Assembly (NCBI GenBank): GCA_003049465.1 | Contig: PYSS01000012.1 | Location: forward strand, 1 to 64,000 | Direction: 5' to 3' | DNA length: 64,000 bases | DNA from: Magnaporthiopsis rhizophila | Taxonomy: Eukaryota; Ascomycota; Sordariomycetes; Magnaporthales; Magnaporthaceae | Shown here: positions 34,180 to 43,973 of the stretch, piece by piece | How positions within the stretch are numbered: position 1 is the first letter of the stretch | How the letters are laid out: every line of letters begins with the position of its first letter | Made by a program: the position numbers and the translations under genes | The notes under the pieces: model-generated | What the model was told of the DNA's origin: nothing | Databases searched by the model: none | What the model saw: only the letters and a program-made list of their open reading frames with translations

Positions 34180-34190
34180 TTCCGCGGGAA
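34180..34190. promoter_or_regulatory. Candidate regulator site TTCCGCGGGAA (copy 2)
   Basis: Second copy, 48 nt from the first, with the same flanking G on both sides. Tandem placement fits binding by a dimeric regulator. Confidence 0.5.
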
Positions 34191-34308
34191 GCATGGCAGG
34201 CCGGGGTTGTACCCCTGAAAACGTGTGGGGTGCGTGACGCGAGACACATGCAGATGAGACGATGCCAAAAAGGGAAGGAGAAGAAGAAAAAAAAAAGGAA
34301 AAAAAGTG

Positions 34309-34334
34309 TTTTTTTTTTTAAAAAAAAAAAAAAA
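34309..34334. repeat. T11A15 tract beside the regulator stop codon
   Basis: T at 34309-34319 and A at 34320-34334. Self-complementary and 2 nt from the stop codon, so in the 3' UTR it could form an A/U hairpin. Confidence 0.7.
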
Positions 34335-34336
34335 GA

Positions 34337-37191
34337 CTAGGATCCATCCCATTGCCACGTGGTGTATCCATCGAGTGCCGAGCCGTGGAAGCCAAAGAGA
34401 AGGTCGTCCACCAAGCCCGCAGACAGAGAGCCGTCGGCCATGGCCCCCTGCTGCCAGCCGCCATCCGCTCCTGGCACAAAGGGGCCTCCGGAAACCCCAT
34501 AGGGTAATAGAGGGCGGCCTACGAGATCTGATTGGGCGTGTGGCGACTGGGGGTTGTGGTGACCCGGGATACTGCCGCCCCCGTGGTGGCCGCCTGGAGC
34601 CCCTGTTCCTGTCAGTGTCGCGTGCGGACCACCCGTCTGTTGATGGTCCAGGGAACCCGAACCAACAGGGGGCCCTTCCTCAGATCCGGCGGCGTCCTGA
34701 GCCCTCAGGAAGCTCTGGATGATACCATCGACGTCCAGACTCTCAGTCTCCGACGGTGTTCGGCCCTCTCGAAGACGGTTTTGTAGCGTCAGGGCACGCG
34801 CCTCGGCACCATTGGTCGTTATGTTCTGGCCACCACCATTGATGTTCCGGTTGCCGGAACCAATGGGGTCTATCACGGGCGGTTGGCCCTCGGGAAGGGC
34901 AACCCCGAACCTGTGCATCAGGTTCTGCACAATTGCCGTGGCCCTCCTGACGGCCCAGTTGGTTTCTTGGTTCTCGTGGAACACGGCCAGGCACGTCTCA
35001 AGGCTGCTGTAGGCGTCCGACTGCGGTGCCCGCCTTGACGCGATACGCACATGGATGGTTGCCGCAACGTAGGTCGCATACGATATGAGGTATGGGGCCC
35101 TGCGTACCGAAAAGGTGCGGTGATAGGCCCTGATAAGGTGCACAATCTCGGTGGCTGCCGCGGCACACGTCATCAAGGCGTTGACCGAGATAGAGCGTGA
35201 CACGCTGAAAAGGTGGCCGTCTGCCACAAACGGCCGATGCAGCAGAATCAAGAACACATGATACATTGCGCTGAACAGACTCAACAGTCAGTCCAAAAAC
35301 CAAGAACGAAAAGGTGGGTGACGGGAGAACTGCCAACTCACAGCAGACTGAGAACCTGAGGCGGTGGGATACTGGCGTCGCGCTTGGTTGGGTCATAGAC
35401 GAGATGGGCGGGAAGGGCGTTTCGCCAAGTAATCAGCTTTACGTGAAGCTGTTCTTGCACCTTGAGCAGATCTTCTGAGGATTGATCGAAGCTGCGCTCG
35501 GTGTATATAGAGCTCAGGATGTCGCTCATGACGATGGAAAGCCGGCATAGTGCAGTAAATGCAGAGACGCTGTATGCGGGCGATCCAGAGTACGAGTCGG
35601 ACTGTGTCGAATATGCAAACGGCAGCCACGGCTCCAGCTCCTCGTATGTATCCAAGAACTTGATAGGGACCAAGGTGTCGGACTCCTTGATCGATACCGG
35701 CCTGCCCTGGTACAGGCTCTGGATCTTGTCCACGACTGAGCCCGTTTCCCGTCAGCGAAAACTGCGGTGATAGAGGGGGAGACAAACAACTAACCGAACG
35801 CTCCCCAAAAGACACGCCGGCGAATCTCGAGGTCCTCGTCAGTAAAACGGCGATTCCCAGGGAGGTCCGGATGGTCAACGTGCATGCCGAGATCGACCGT
35901 CATGCGGAACGCGATTCCTGCGTAGAGCCAAGCCGCGCTTCTCTCGTCCCCCAGCGCGAATAGCGAGTTCGTCATGACCAGCAGAGCCTGTATAGTAGTG
36001 ATATCGCTGCGGTCAAGTGACTCACCCAGGAGCTCGCGCACGCGCTGGCGAAACCTCCAGCCTGCCGTCCGCACATCGCTGGGGTCCCGTCGAACCTCGG
36101 TGCGTGGGCTAAACTTGGATGCACCAAAGTAGATAGCGTTAAGAAGCAGCTTGGAGAAATAGGGGCCATTGCAGGCCATATCCCGCATAAAGGCGGGTCG
36201 GTAGGTGATGAGGAAGGAATGGTGCTGGCGGTTCCTAGGGGCGGCTTCATTAGTATCGGGTATCTTGTGGCCAAATCCAAGAGAGAAGGGAAGAGGAGTC
36301 AAAGGCGAAGCGTGAGAAGGCAGAAGAAAAGACGGCAGAGCAGCCGACAACTTACCAATGCAAAGACAAGAGGTGGAAGCCCAAGTCGGGATCAACACCA
36401 TCAAAGTCGAGTTTGCCGGCACGAAAGTTGACATCTTCCAGTTGACCTGAACGAACATAAACGTTGGCGGTTGAACACATCCAGCTGGGTCCCTACCAGA
36501 AACAACAATCAAGGCTCACTTACGTTGGCGAGCCGCATCGGCGACGAGCCCTTTCTCGATCCACTCGTCGGGCAGGCGCGGCCTTGGTGCCTCTGTGCCG
36601 GATCTATCGTGGCTCGGCTCCTCGAACAGAGCGCTGGTGCGGCCATGGTAGCTGGAGACGCCATTGGCGGATAGGACCATCCGCGACACGCGGGTGGTGT
36701 GGCTGACGGGGTGCCCAGGGGACGACGCGGGTGGTCCGTCGCCGCGCTGTCCGGAGCCGGCGGCAGCAGACTCGGCGGCGGGGCCTTCGCCGGGGGTGAG
36801 ACCGGCGCTGGATGCCGGGGTGGCATCGACAGCGACGGCCGTGTCCTCGTTCTCTACACGGAGAGCTGCCGGGGTGGGCCGTCCACCAGTTACCGAGCGG
36901 GCGCTGGCTCGGACTGACGGGGATGACTTGGCGGCTCGAGCCCTAGCCGCGGACGGGGAAGCATCCTGCTCCGTGGGCTCGTAGACACAATCCTTGCCGT
37001 AAACCTTGCAGTTGGAGCAGATAGGCTCCTCGGTGTTACACTTGATCTAGATTCGCCAAAATACAGCGTAAGCCCCAGAATCCCACGGCAGCGGCTGTGG
37101 TAAAGTCGCCTTTTCGTCGACGTACCTTGCGCGACCTGCAAAAGCGGCAGGCTCTGGCGGCCCTTCGCCTCCTCGCTGTTGTTGAAGACAT
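34337..37191 (-). CDS. Zn2Cys6 fungal transcription factor (NirA/Nit-4-like middle domain)
   Basis: Six exons, 37191-37126, 37046-36524, 36446-36356, 36234-35795, 35735-35342 and 35270-34337, all with GT-AG borders and matching phases, give 815 aa. Splicing of exons 1 and 2 completes the zinc cluster: C15-x2-C18-x6-C25-x6-C32-x2-C35-x6-C42, with basic residues between. Residues ~45-195 are a disordered linker. A fungal-specific transcription factor domain follows, with 'LGFHLLSLHWNRQHHSFLI', 'NAIYFGASKFSPR' and 'ALGDERSAAWLYAGIAFRM', resembling regulators grouped with NirA/Nit-4. The C-terminal ~180 residues are Gly/His/Asn-rich, as activation regions often are. It probably acts in the nucleus as a dimer on CGG/CCG half-sites. 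It is divergent from the tricarboxylate carrier across 728 bp containing a perfect 12-bp palindrome with CCG/CGG halves, so it may control that gene and itself. Confidence 0.9.
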
Positions 37192-37919
37192 GGCATATTG
37201 GCAATCAAGCACGTGTATTAACAGGACGGAGACGACGGAAAGGTGTCTTGGTTCCCATGGGAAAGCGTGGGCGGGCCACGGACCCCACTTATTGTGGAGT
37301 TGGGATGGGGTGGGCCACGCTAATTGGACCCCGTTCCTTGTGGGACGGCAAGTTCGGTTGCGTGGAAGGGAAACAAGCAGCAAGGGGGAAAAAAAGAAGA
37401 AAAAAAACGCAAAAACCAGGGAAAAACTGGGAAAGAATGGCAGGAGGAGGCAGAGGTAAGGCTAGGAAGAAGAATACCTAGGTAGTAGAACATTGGAACA
37501 GGAACGAAAACAGGGAAAGAGACAGGCATACGGGCAAACAGGCAAATTTCGGGACAAGGGTGTGTGAGTGGTGACCATTCCCGCGGGAAACGGGCGGGCG
37601 TATTTTTTCCCGAGCCGCCTTGGCAATTTGGTTACCATTTCGAGAAATCTGCGAGGAGGCGTGGCTAGCTATGGAAAGTGGCACGGCGCGGATATCGCAA
37701 CAACCAGGTCAAACGAGAGGGTCGCATGTATTAAAAAATGGCGAGCATTTGGTGGCACATTTTAAGCAGCCCTAGGGGTGAACCAGACGGGAAAGTTTAC
37801 AAAAGAACGTCGACGGGCTTAGACAGACTCACCGTTTCATCAAGCCGCGGTAGTCAGTCAGTTGGCCACATATTGGCTTCCCTCACGATACCGGTTGAAT
37901 AAAAACACCAAAAACAGAG
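37192..37919. promoter_or_regulatory. Divergent promoter between regulator and tricarboxylate carrier
   Basis: 728 bp separate the two start codons. No coding ORF. Holds the palindrome TTCCCGCGGGAA at 37578-37589 near its middle. Confidence 0.6.
37578..37589. promoter_or_regulatory. Perfect 12-bp palindrome TTCCCGCGGGAA
   Basis: Exact palindrome containing CCG and CGG halves, the usual recognition elements of Zn2Cys6 proteins. Related sites lie upstream of the MFS and PrpF-like genes. Confidence 0.55.
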
Positions 37920-39141
37920 ATGAGTACAACTCCTGCAGCTTTGGTGGCCGCCGCGCCCGTTCTGGCGCCGCTGGCCAAGCCAGCTCCGGCTGCCGACGTC
38001 GCCCCGGCAAAACCCAAGGCCAAAGTATCAACGATTGTCTCCCTCATCTCTGGAGGCACAGCCGGTGCCGTCGAGGCATTCGCGACAGTAAGAAAGCCGT
38101 CAACGAAGCCCCCAAATCGGTAAAGAACGGAACAGACCCATACTAAGAAACAGTCCTTGGTGGCAGTATCCCTTTGAGTTCGCAAAGACAAGAGGTCAAC
38201 TCCTGTCCAAGGCCGAGCGTTCTGCCAACCCCTTTTCCATCATTACCACTGTGGCCAGGCAAGAAGGGCTGGGCGCGATTTATACAGGCTGCTCAACTCT
38301 GGCAGCAGTACGTCATCCAGATTCCACCCACCATCTATCCGGCTTCCAGCCGGCGACGTGCAAGTCACGCCCGGCCAGCATCAGAGCCAGGGGAAACACT
38401 AACACAAACGGTTGTTGTCCAGGGCTGCACGCTTAAAGCGGGTGTGCGCTTCATGTCCTACGACACCATCAAGAATGTCCTCGTCGACGACAACGGCAAG
38501 CTTACCACGGGCCGCGGAATCCTGGCGGGAATGGTCGCCGGCACCGTCGAGTCCGTGGTCGCCGTGACCCCTACCGAGCGCATCAAGACTGCCTTGTAAG
38601 TCATCACCGGCCGTTTACAAGACCCCGCTCCGGCGCGACGAGGGCATAAGCTGACCGAACCCTCCGCTCCAGGATCGACGACGCCCGCTCGGCAGCCCCG
38701 CGCTTCCGGTCGGGAGCGCACGCGCTGCGCACGATCCTGGCGGAGCGCGGCATCGCGGGCCTCTACTCGGGTCTCGCCTCCTCCACGCTCAAGCAGTCGA
38801 CGACCTCTGCCGCGCGCATGGGTTCGTACAACGCCCTGCGCGAGCTGTCCAAATCCTACGGCCTGCCCAACGACAACACGGCCGTGACCTTCGCCACGGG
38901 TGCCGCGGCGGGCCTCATCACCGTGGGCGTCACGCAGCCGTTCGACACCATCAAGACGCGCGCCCAGAGCGCGAGGGGCGCCAGCACCGCCGAGGCATTC
39001 ATGAGCGTGCTGAGGGAAGGAGGGGTCGGGGGCTTCTGGGCGGGGAGCACCATGCGCCTGGGCAGGTTGGTCTTCAGCGGCGGCATCATCTTTACCGTTT
39101 ACGAGAAGATCGCTGCTGGGCTGTCGAGTCGAGGGCTTTGA
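37920..39141 (+). CDS. Mitochondrial tricarboxylate (citrate/aconitate-type) carrier
   Basis: Four exons, 37920-38087, 38167-38307, 38423-38595 and 38673-39141, all in phase, give 316 aa. Three mitochondrial-carrier repeats are visible with their P-x-(D/E)-x-x-(K/R) signatures: 'YPFEFAKTR', 'TPTERIKTALIDDAR' and 'QPFDTIKTR'. The second, with IKTA-IDD, is characteristic of the Ctp1/citrate-carrier group. The ~40-residue Ala/Pro/Lys-rich N-terminus is an extension before the first helix. The family exchanges citrate, isocitrate or cis-aconitate for malate across the inner mitochondrial membrane. Ustilago Mtt1 and Aspergillus terreus MttA are relatives that export cis-aconitate for itaconate formation. 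The gene is divergent from the Zn2Cys6 regulator. Whether it is the housekeeping citrate carrier or a specialised paralogue needs the rest of the genome. Confidence 0.93.
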
Positions 39142-39751
39142 GAAAGTTTTCTTTTTTCCGCTGCGAGTTTTTTCCGCTCGTCATGCGCTTTCTCTTGTTC
39201 TGTTTTCAAGCAGCGTTCCTTCCCATGCACCTCCTTTGCAGTGTATCAGTAGGATTCGGACCTTGTTTTGCCTTGACATCGCATATTCCCTTTGTTGGTC
39301 AATTTTTTGGTATAAAAGCAGGCTTCGGATACCCGCGTTTGGGCGTTGAGATTTCTAATGAAAAGAAAAAGCAGGAGATATTTATGAACGCCAGATGCCA
39401 CCATAATCTTTTCTCACACAATCGCATCTTTTCACCCCGCGTAGTCATATCTGGGGAGTCTGGCAAAGCCATCAGCCTTGTGAGTGTCTAGAAGCCATCT
39501 CCTCGATCGGGGAATGGGCGGAACGAAGGGGCCGTCGGGTAATTGCCTTGCCAACAACTCAAGCACCCTGCTATTAGCCGGGCGTACGACGTCTCTCAAC
39601 TTGACCGCCGGGGGCCTAGCATACGCGGCCGCTCCATTGTCATCATCAAAAGGCCCCCTGTAATCACCTATATACAAAGCTGCCTACCTAGCCCGAGACG
39701 GAGCAACCGGGAATCAGCAAAAAGATAAAAGGTATCCAGCCGTTATAAGCC
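39142..39751. other. Intergenic region
   Basis: 3' flank of the carrier and promoter of the hydrolase. 'CTATATACAAAG' (~39668-39679) and 'AAGATAAAAGG' (~39722-39732) are possible core-promoter elements. No ORF. Confidence 0.5.
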
Positions 39752-40594
39752 ATGGATCAACTCCCGCCACTCTGCATCCCACCAACCGTGCACCCACACA
39801 CCCACACCGTCGTCTTCCTCCACGGCAGGGGCGGCAACGTCTGGGGCCTCGTCAGCGCCCTCCGGTTCTGGACCGACTCGGACGGCCGCAACCTCTCCCG
39901 CGCCTTCCCGACTTTCCGCTGGGTCTTCCCGCAGGCGCCGATACGGGCCCTGGCCGCCACCGCCACCGCAGCCACCACCTTCTCACCCACCGCCACCGCC
40001 ACCGCCGCCGTCTCCTGGCCGCAGTGGTTCGACATCTGGAACGGCGCCGACTTCACGGACCGCGAGGAGCTGCAGGCTGAGGGTCTGCGCGAGCAGGTGC
40101 CCCGCATCCGCGACGTGCTGGCGGCCGAGGCGGCGCGCCTGGACGGGCGCTGGGATCGCGTGGTGCTGGCGGGGATCAGCATGGGCGGCGCCACGGCCGC
40201 CCATGTGCTCTTCAACCTGGACGTACCGGCGTCGGGCGGCGGGCGGCTGGCGGCCTTTGTCGGCCTGGCGTGCCGCTGCCCCTTTGCCGGCAGGTCGTCG
40301 CTCCCCGACATGCGTGCCGCGTTGGGGCTGGAGGACGAAAAGGTACCGCCGGATCACGACAGTGCTGTGCGCGGTACCCCTGTCTTGCTCGAGCACTGTG
40401 TCGACGACGAGCTCATCACCATCGAGCACGGGCGCCGCATGTGCCAAATTCTAACGCAGTTTGGCGCCGTGGTCGAATCGCGAGAGTATCCGCATGGGGG
40501 TCACTGGTTCAACGCGCCTGAAGGGGCGGCCGACGCAATAGCCTTCCTGAGAAAACACGTCCACGACCCTGACTGCGGCGTTGGTAGCAGATGA
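39752..40594 (+). CDS. Acyl-protein thioesterase / carboxylesterase-like alpha/beta hydrolase
   Basis: Single exon, 280 aa. 'TVVFLHGRGGN' (oxyanion-hole region) near residue 20 and the nucleophile elbow G-I-S-M-G-G with S143 identify the phospholipase/carboxylesterase (APT1) branch. The catalytic Asp is in 'HCVDDELI' (D218 or D219) and the His in 'PHGGHWF' (H251). Relative to APT1 (~230 aa) it has an Ala/Thr-rich insertion at residues ~66-88. Family members remove palmitate from proteins or hydrolyse short esters and lysophospholipids. Fungi carry several divergent paralogues, so a protein substrate is not assured. Convergent with the ChAPs gene (256 nt apart). Confidence 0.88.
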   Translation: MDQLPPLCIPPTVHPHTHTVVFLHGRGGNVWGLVSALRFWTDSDGRNLSRAFPTFRWVFPQAPIRALAATATAATTFSPTATATAAVSWPQWFDIWNGADFTDREELQAEGLREQVPRIRDVLAAEAARLDGRWDRVVLAGISMGGATAAHVLFNLDVPASGGGRLAAFVGLACRCPFAGRSSLPDMRAALGLEDEKVPPDHDSAVRGTPVLLEHCVDDELITIEHGRRMCQILTQFGAVVESREYPHGGHWFNAPEGAADAIAFLRKHVHDPDCGVGSR

Positions 40595-40850
40595 AGGACG
40601 ATGCGGGGTGCGCAAAGCACTAGGGATTGCTGCCTGGGTAAATCTTCAGCGGCAGTGAGCCCGAGGAATGACCGGAAAATAAACAATCAACTGCTGGGCG
40701 TTTGTTTGATGGTTCTTTTTGTTTCAAGAGCAAGGCCTGCGCACCAAATTTAATCACTATGCCTGGCCCAAGATTACCTAGACACCCATCCGTTTGCAAG
40801 GACCCCCGCTTATCTCTTAACTGATCACTAGATCTCTCAAGGTTCCAGAG

Positions 40851-43335
40851 TTAACCGTCCGTACCGCTGCTCCGGAAGGTCGCGCAGAGCGCGGCATAGT
40901 GATGCGTCAGGTCGAGCACGTTCTGCGGCAGGTTGGTGGCCTGGATAATGCTCCGGACCTTCACCGCGCCCTCATCCTCGATGAGAGTCCGAATGGTGTG
41001 CAGCAGCTCGGGCGAAAACTCCGAGTACCAACGGTACTGCCACGTGACCAGGCGGATGACAGCCGCCACCGTCTCGCGGGTGCTGTTGGGCTTACTGCTT
41101 TCAAACGCGCGTAGGATTCCAGAGAGTGCCTTGGGGCTGAACCGTTGGCTCAGGCAGGCTCTGTACGCCTCGACTGCCTCCTCCTGGTGGTGCAGACGCT
41201 CTGCCAGCGCCCCCAGAATCTCCCACTCGTCGGCCGACTTGTTGAACTGCATTTGCTGAGCGCGGTACTGCGCTTTCTGCGTGCGCCAAATGGTGTACAT
41301 CCGAAGATCCTCGTAAAGAACCATGAACAGACTGTCGAGCCACCTCTCGCAAAGCCGCTTGTTGTTGAGCCGTGAATGGTCCTCCGGCGCGACACCCTGT
41401 AAAGATGGCTTGGTCAGTCGTGGCGAACGAAAAGCAAAGAGAAAAAAGGGAGGTCGCGGTAGAGAAGACCTACATTCTCCTGGTCGGTCTTGACCTCGGA
41501 TGGGTCGGCCGTGCTGCTGGGCCTCTCCAAGGCTTGTCCATTGGCGGCCAAATTGTTACCTGTCTCACCCTCGATCTTGGAGTCGGTATCCGAGTCGCTC
41601 GCCGTCTCCTCCTCAGCCTTCTCCTTCTCGCCTTCGGAGGCCGGATCGCCGTTGGCCGGCTGCTGAGGAGAGCCTCTGATGCCATCGATGCTGGCGTTGC
41701 GTTGAGCGGATGCACCGCCCTCCTGCTTTTCTGTCCTGTACTCATCCTCCATCACAAACACGGTGCTACGGATCTTGAGGAGCTGATCCCAGCCGATCTT
41801 GGCCGTCATCTCGGTCAGGACCTTGTAAGCCTGCTTGAAGGTGCCGCGGTACTGTGCGGCGCGCAAGCTCGCATAGCTGGGGTCCACCTGCTCGTTGTAC
41901 CTCCCCTCGGGTTCGCTGTCGATTTCATCTAGCCGCGTCTCCACGAGCGTCGGCAGGTAAACGTCCTTGGGCTCCGGCATGAGCGGGGCGTCCTTGTCCT
42001 GGTAGGTGAACATGGGGCACGAGTTCAGGATCGTCAACGCATTCTCCCAATCCTCCATAGCGACATAGACCTCAGCCAGCCGTGCCCATGTTCCGAACTC
42101 GCTGGGCGCCGCGATCGTGCTCCTGTCTGCACAGCCCAGGGCCATCCGGAGTCTCGCCTCTTTCTGTTCGGGAGTCGTTGCCAGCTTTGCCTTCTTGAGC
42201 AGAAACTCTGCCTGGGTGTCGAGCATAACGTAGTCCATGGGTGATTCTTGAAGGGCCTGGTGCAGAACGCGGACGCCGCGCACTTCCTCGTGCCCCTCAA
42301 ACAGAACCTTGGCGAGCAGGGAGGCGACTTCGACATTCTGCGATCGGAGCTTCTCAAACAGGTTGATGCCCGACACGAACCTTCCGGTGGTCTGGAAGTA
42401 CTTGAGAAGGCCGCTGACAAGGTGGTTTGAAACGATGTTGGGAACCTGCACGGTCGAGTCGGATCCCAGTTGCCATCCTATACGTCACACAGTCAGTCAG
42501 TCGACCAGGCTCCGACGAGGGTGGGGAAAAGCCCCGGGCTCCCAGCTGACCTCGGAAAAACAGTTGCTCGGCGGCGCTGAGAAAGCGATGTTCGGTTTCA
42601 GTGTTGGTAACGGGGTTGAATCTCCGCACGCCCATGATCTTGCGGATGGTCTCTCCGCTCCCATCGTCCGCGTATGAGTAGGCTCGAAGCACGCTGCACA
42701 GGTATGTCTCCAGCCACAGATCGTCCGTCGCTTTCTTCTTCTCGCCCCTCTCATCGACACAGTAGCTCTCGACCGAGCCGGGAATGGTGACGTGGACGCG
42801 CATGTCAAGCCGGGAGAGAGCATTGTAGCAGCTGCCAGTCGCAACAGAAGGTCAGATATGGCTTGCACAAGGCAGACAGACGTAAGGGCCCATTGCGCCA
42901 GATCGAGGGGTACACTGACCAGTAAACGCCCTGCACTATCTTGGCCGTCGCTGCTTGGCCGTGATCCTTGTAGGTTAGCGTGTTGATGTACGCCGCCAGA
43001 CTGGCAGAAGATGAGGCGTCAACGCCGGTGACATGGTGGTATACGCCGAACTGTACACGTATATAGGGGCATATCAGTACAAGGAGCCCACTCGCGGGAC
43101 TCGGAGGCAGCGGGGAACCCGTACGTGTTTGCCAGTGTTTCCCTTCTGTTGCTTGGTGAGATGGACCAGATCAGGGGGGCCCAACTCGCGCAACGCAATC
43201 AACTGGTCTGTGCGGGTGTCAATTGCCTCATGGAGCACCTCCTCGGTGATTCTGAGAGGCGGTCAGTCTGGGCAGCGGTCATGAGCGGCGTTGGAAGGGT
43301 CTGGATACGGACTCTGGAACAGCTGGCGCAACCAT
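40851..43335 (-). CDS. ChAPs-family exomer subunit (Bch1/Bud7/Chs6-like)
   Basis: Six exons, 43335-43309, 43238-43125, 43050-42920, 42831-42551, 42477-41474 and 41396-40851, give 700 aa with all phases consistent. The N-terminus 'TDQLIALRELGPPDLVHL' and 'YHHVTGVDASS' match the ChAPs family. 'DLWLETYLCSVLRAYSYADDGSGE' and 'IMGVRRFNPVTNTETEHRF' follow, then TPR-like helices ('WARLAEVYVAMEDWENALTILN', 'AERLHHQEEAVEAYRACL'). ChAPs bind Chs5 and Arf1 at the trans-Golgi network and export cargo such as chitin synthase to the cell surface. A charged, disordered insert at about residues 445-520 (E/D/N/P-rich) interrupts the C-terminal half. The first intron (43308-43239) was chosen because its acceptor restores the family frame; an alternative acceptor 12 nt upstream would need an unusual donor. 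Confidence 0.92.
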
Positions 43336-43973
43336 GGTGGCGGTTTGTGAGCTTGCTCGAGGGTCACGGTTGAATTGCTCGGCCTGGCTGCCCCACGGCT
43401 AGGCGTGGCTGGCAACGGCCGAAGTCTGTCGGTAGGCGAAAATAACTGTCCGCGAGGGGCGCAAGTGAGGCGAGGCTGCTCGCCTGAGAGTCGAACGGGC
43501 AATGGCGTTTTGGTGCCAGGGCAGCAAATGGAATCGCCAGTTTGCTCACTTTGAAAACCATCCATCCCATCCAATGCACGCAGGCGCACAGACCATCCAT
43601 CTGCAAGGTTTCAAGAGCTGGAGGAGCCATCCCAAAGTGGGGCACCATTTACAGTGCAAGGCTCCCGCCATTAACAGTCTAGAACTGGGTAACTAGTACT
43701 GGGATATACAGTGTGCTTTATGCATTGCTGCGGGCGATCCCGTCATCAGGCCGCCAGTGCCTGGAGGCACTACGTAGCCGGTGGAGCACCACGACGGCGG
43801 AACAGCAGCCCGAATTAATTTGTTCGTCGCGTCAAAATCGCGACTCGACAGCGCCAAAGGAAGAACCAGGCAAGTGGCAACCCCTCAAGTTTCTCGCGCG
43901 CCGGCCAATCCACTGTCGTCCATGAGCTGCGACAATGATGGATATCTAGGCTCTGCTTTTTCGAGCCGCCAAA
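43336..43973. promoter_or_regulatory. Divergent promoter of the ChAPs and HIR3 genes
   Basis: 638 bp between the two start codons. No ORF and no clear TATA box were seen. Confidence 0.5.

Larger units (their letters stand above)
33493..34336. promoter_or_regulatory. Upstream region of the PrpF-like gene
   Basis: No coding ORF. Contains a 13-mer, GTTCCGCGGGAAG, twice (34131-34143 and 34179-34191, 48 nt apart), related to the palindrome upstream of the MFS gene and between regulator and carrier. A T11A15 tract adjoins the regulator's stop codon. Confidence 0.5.
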
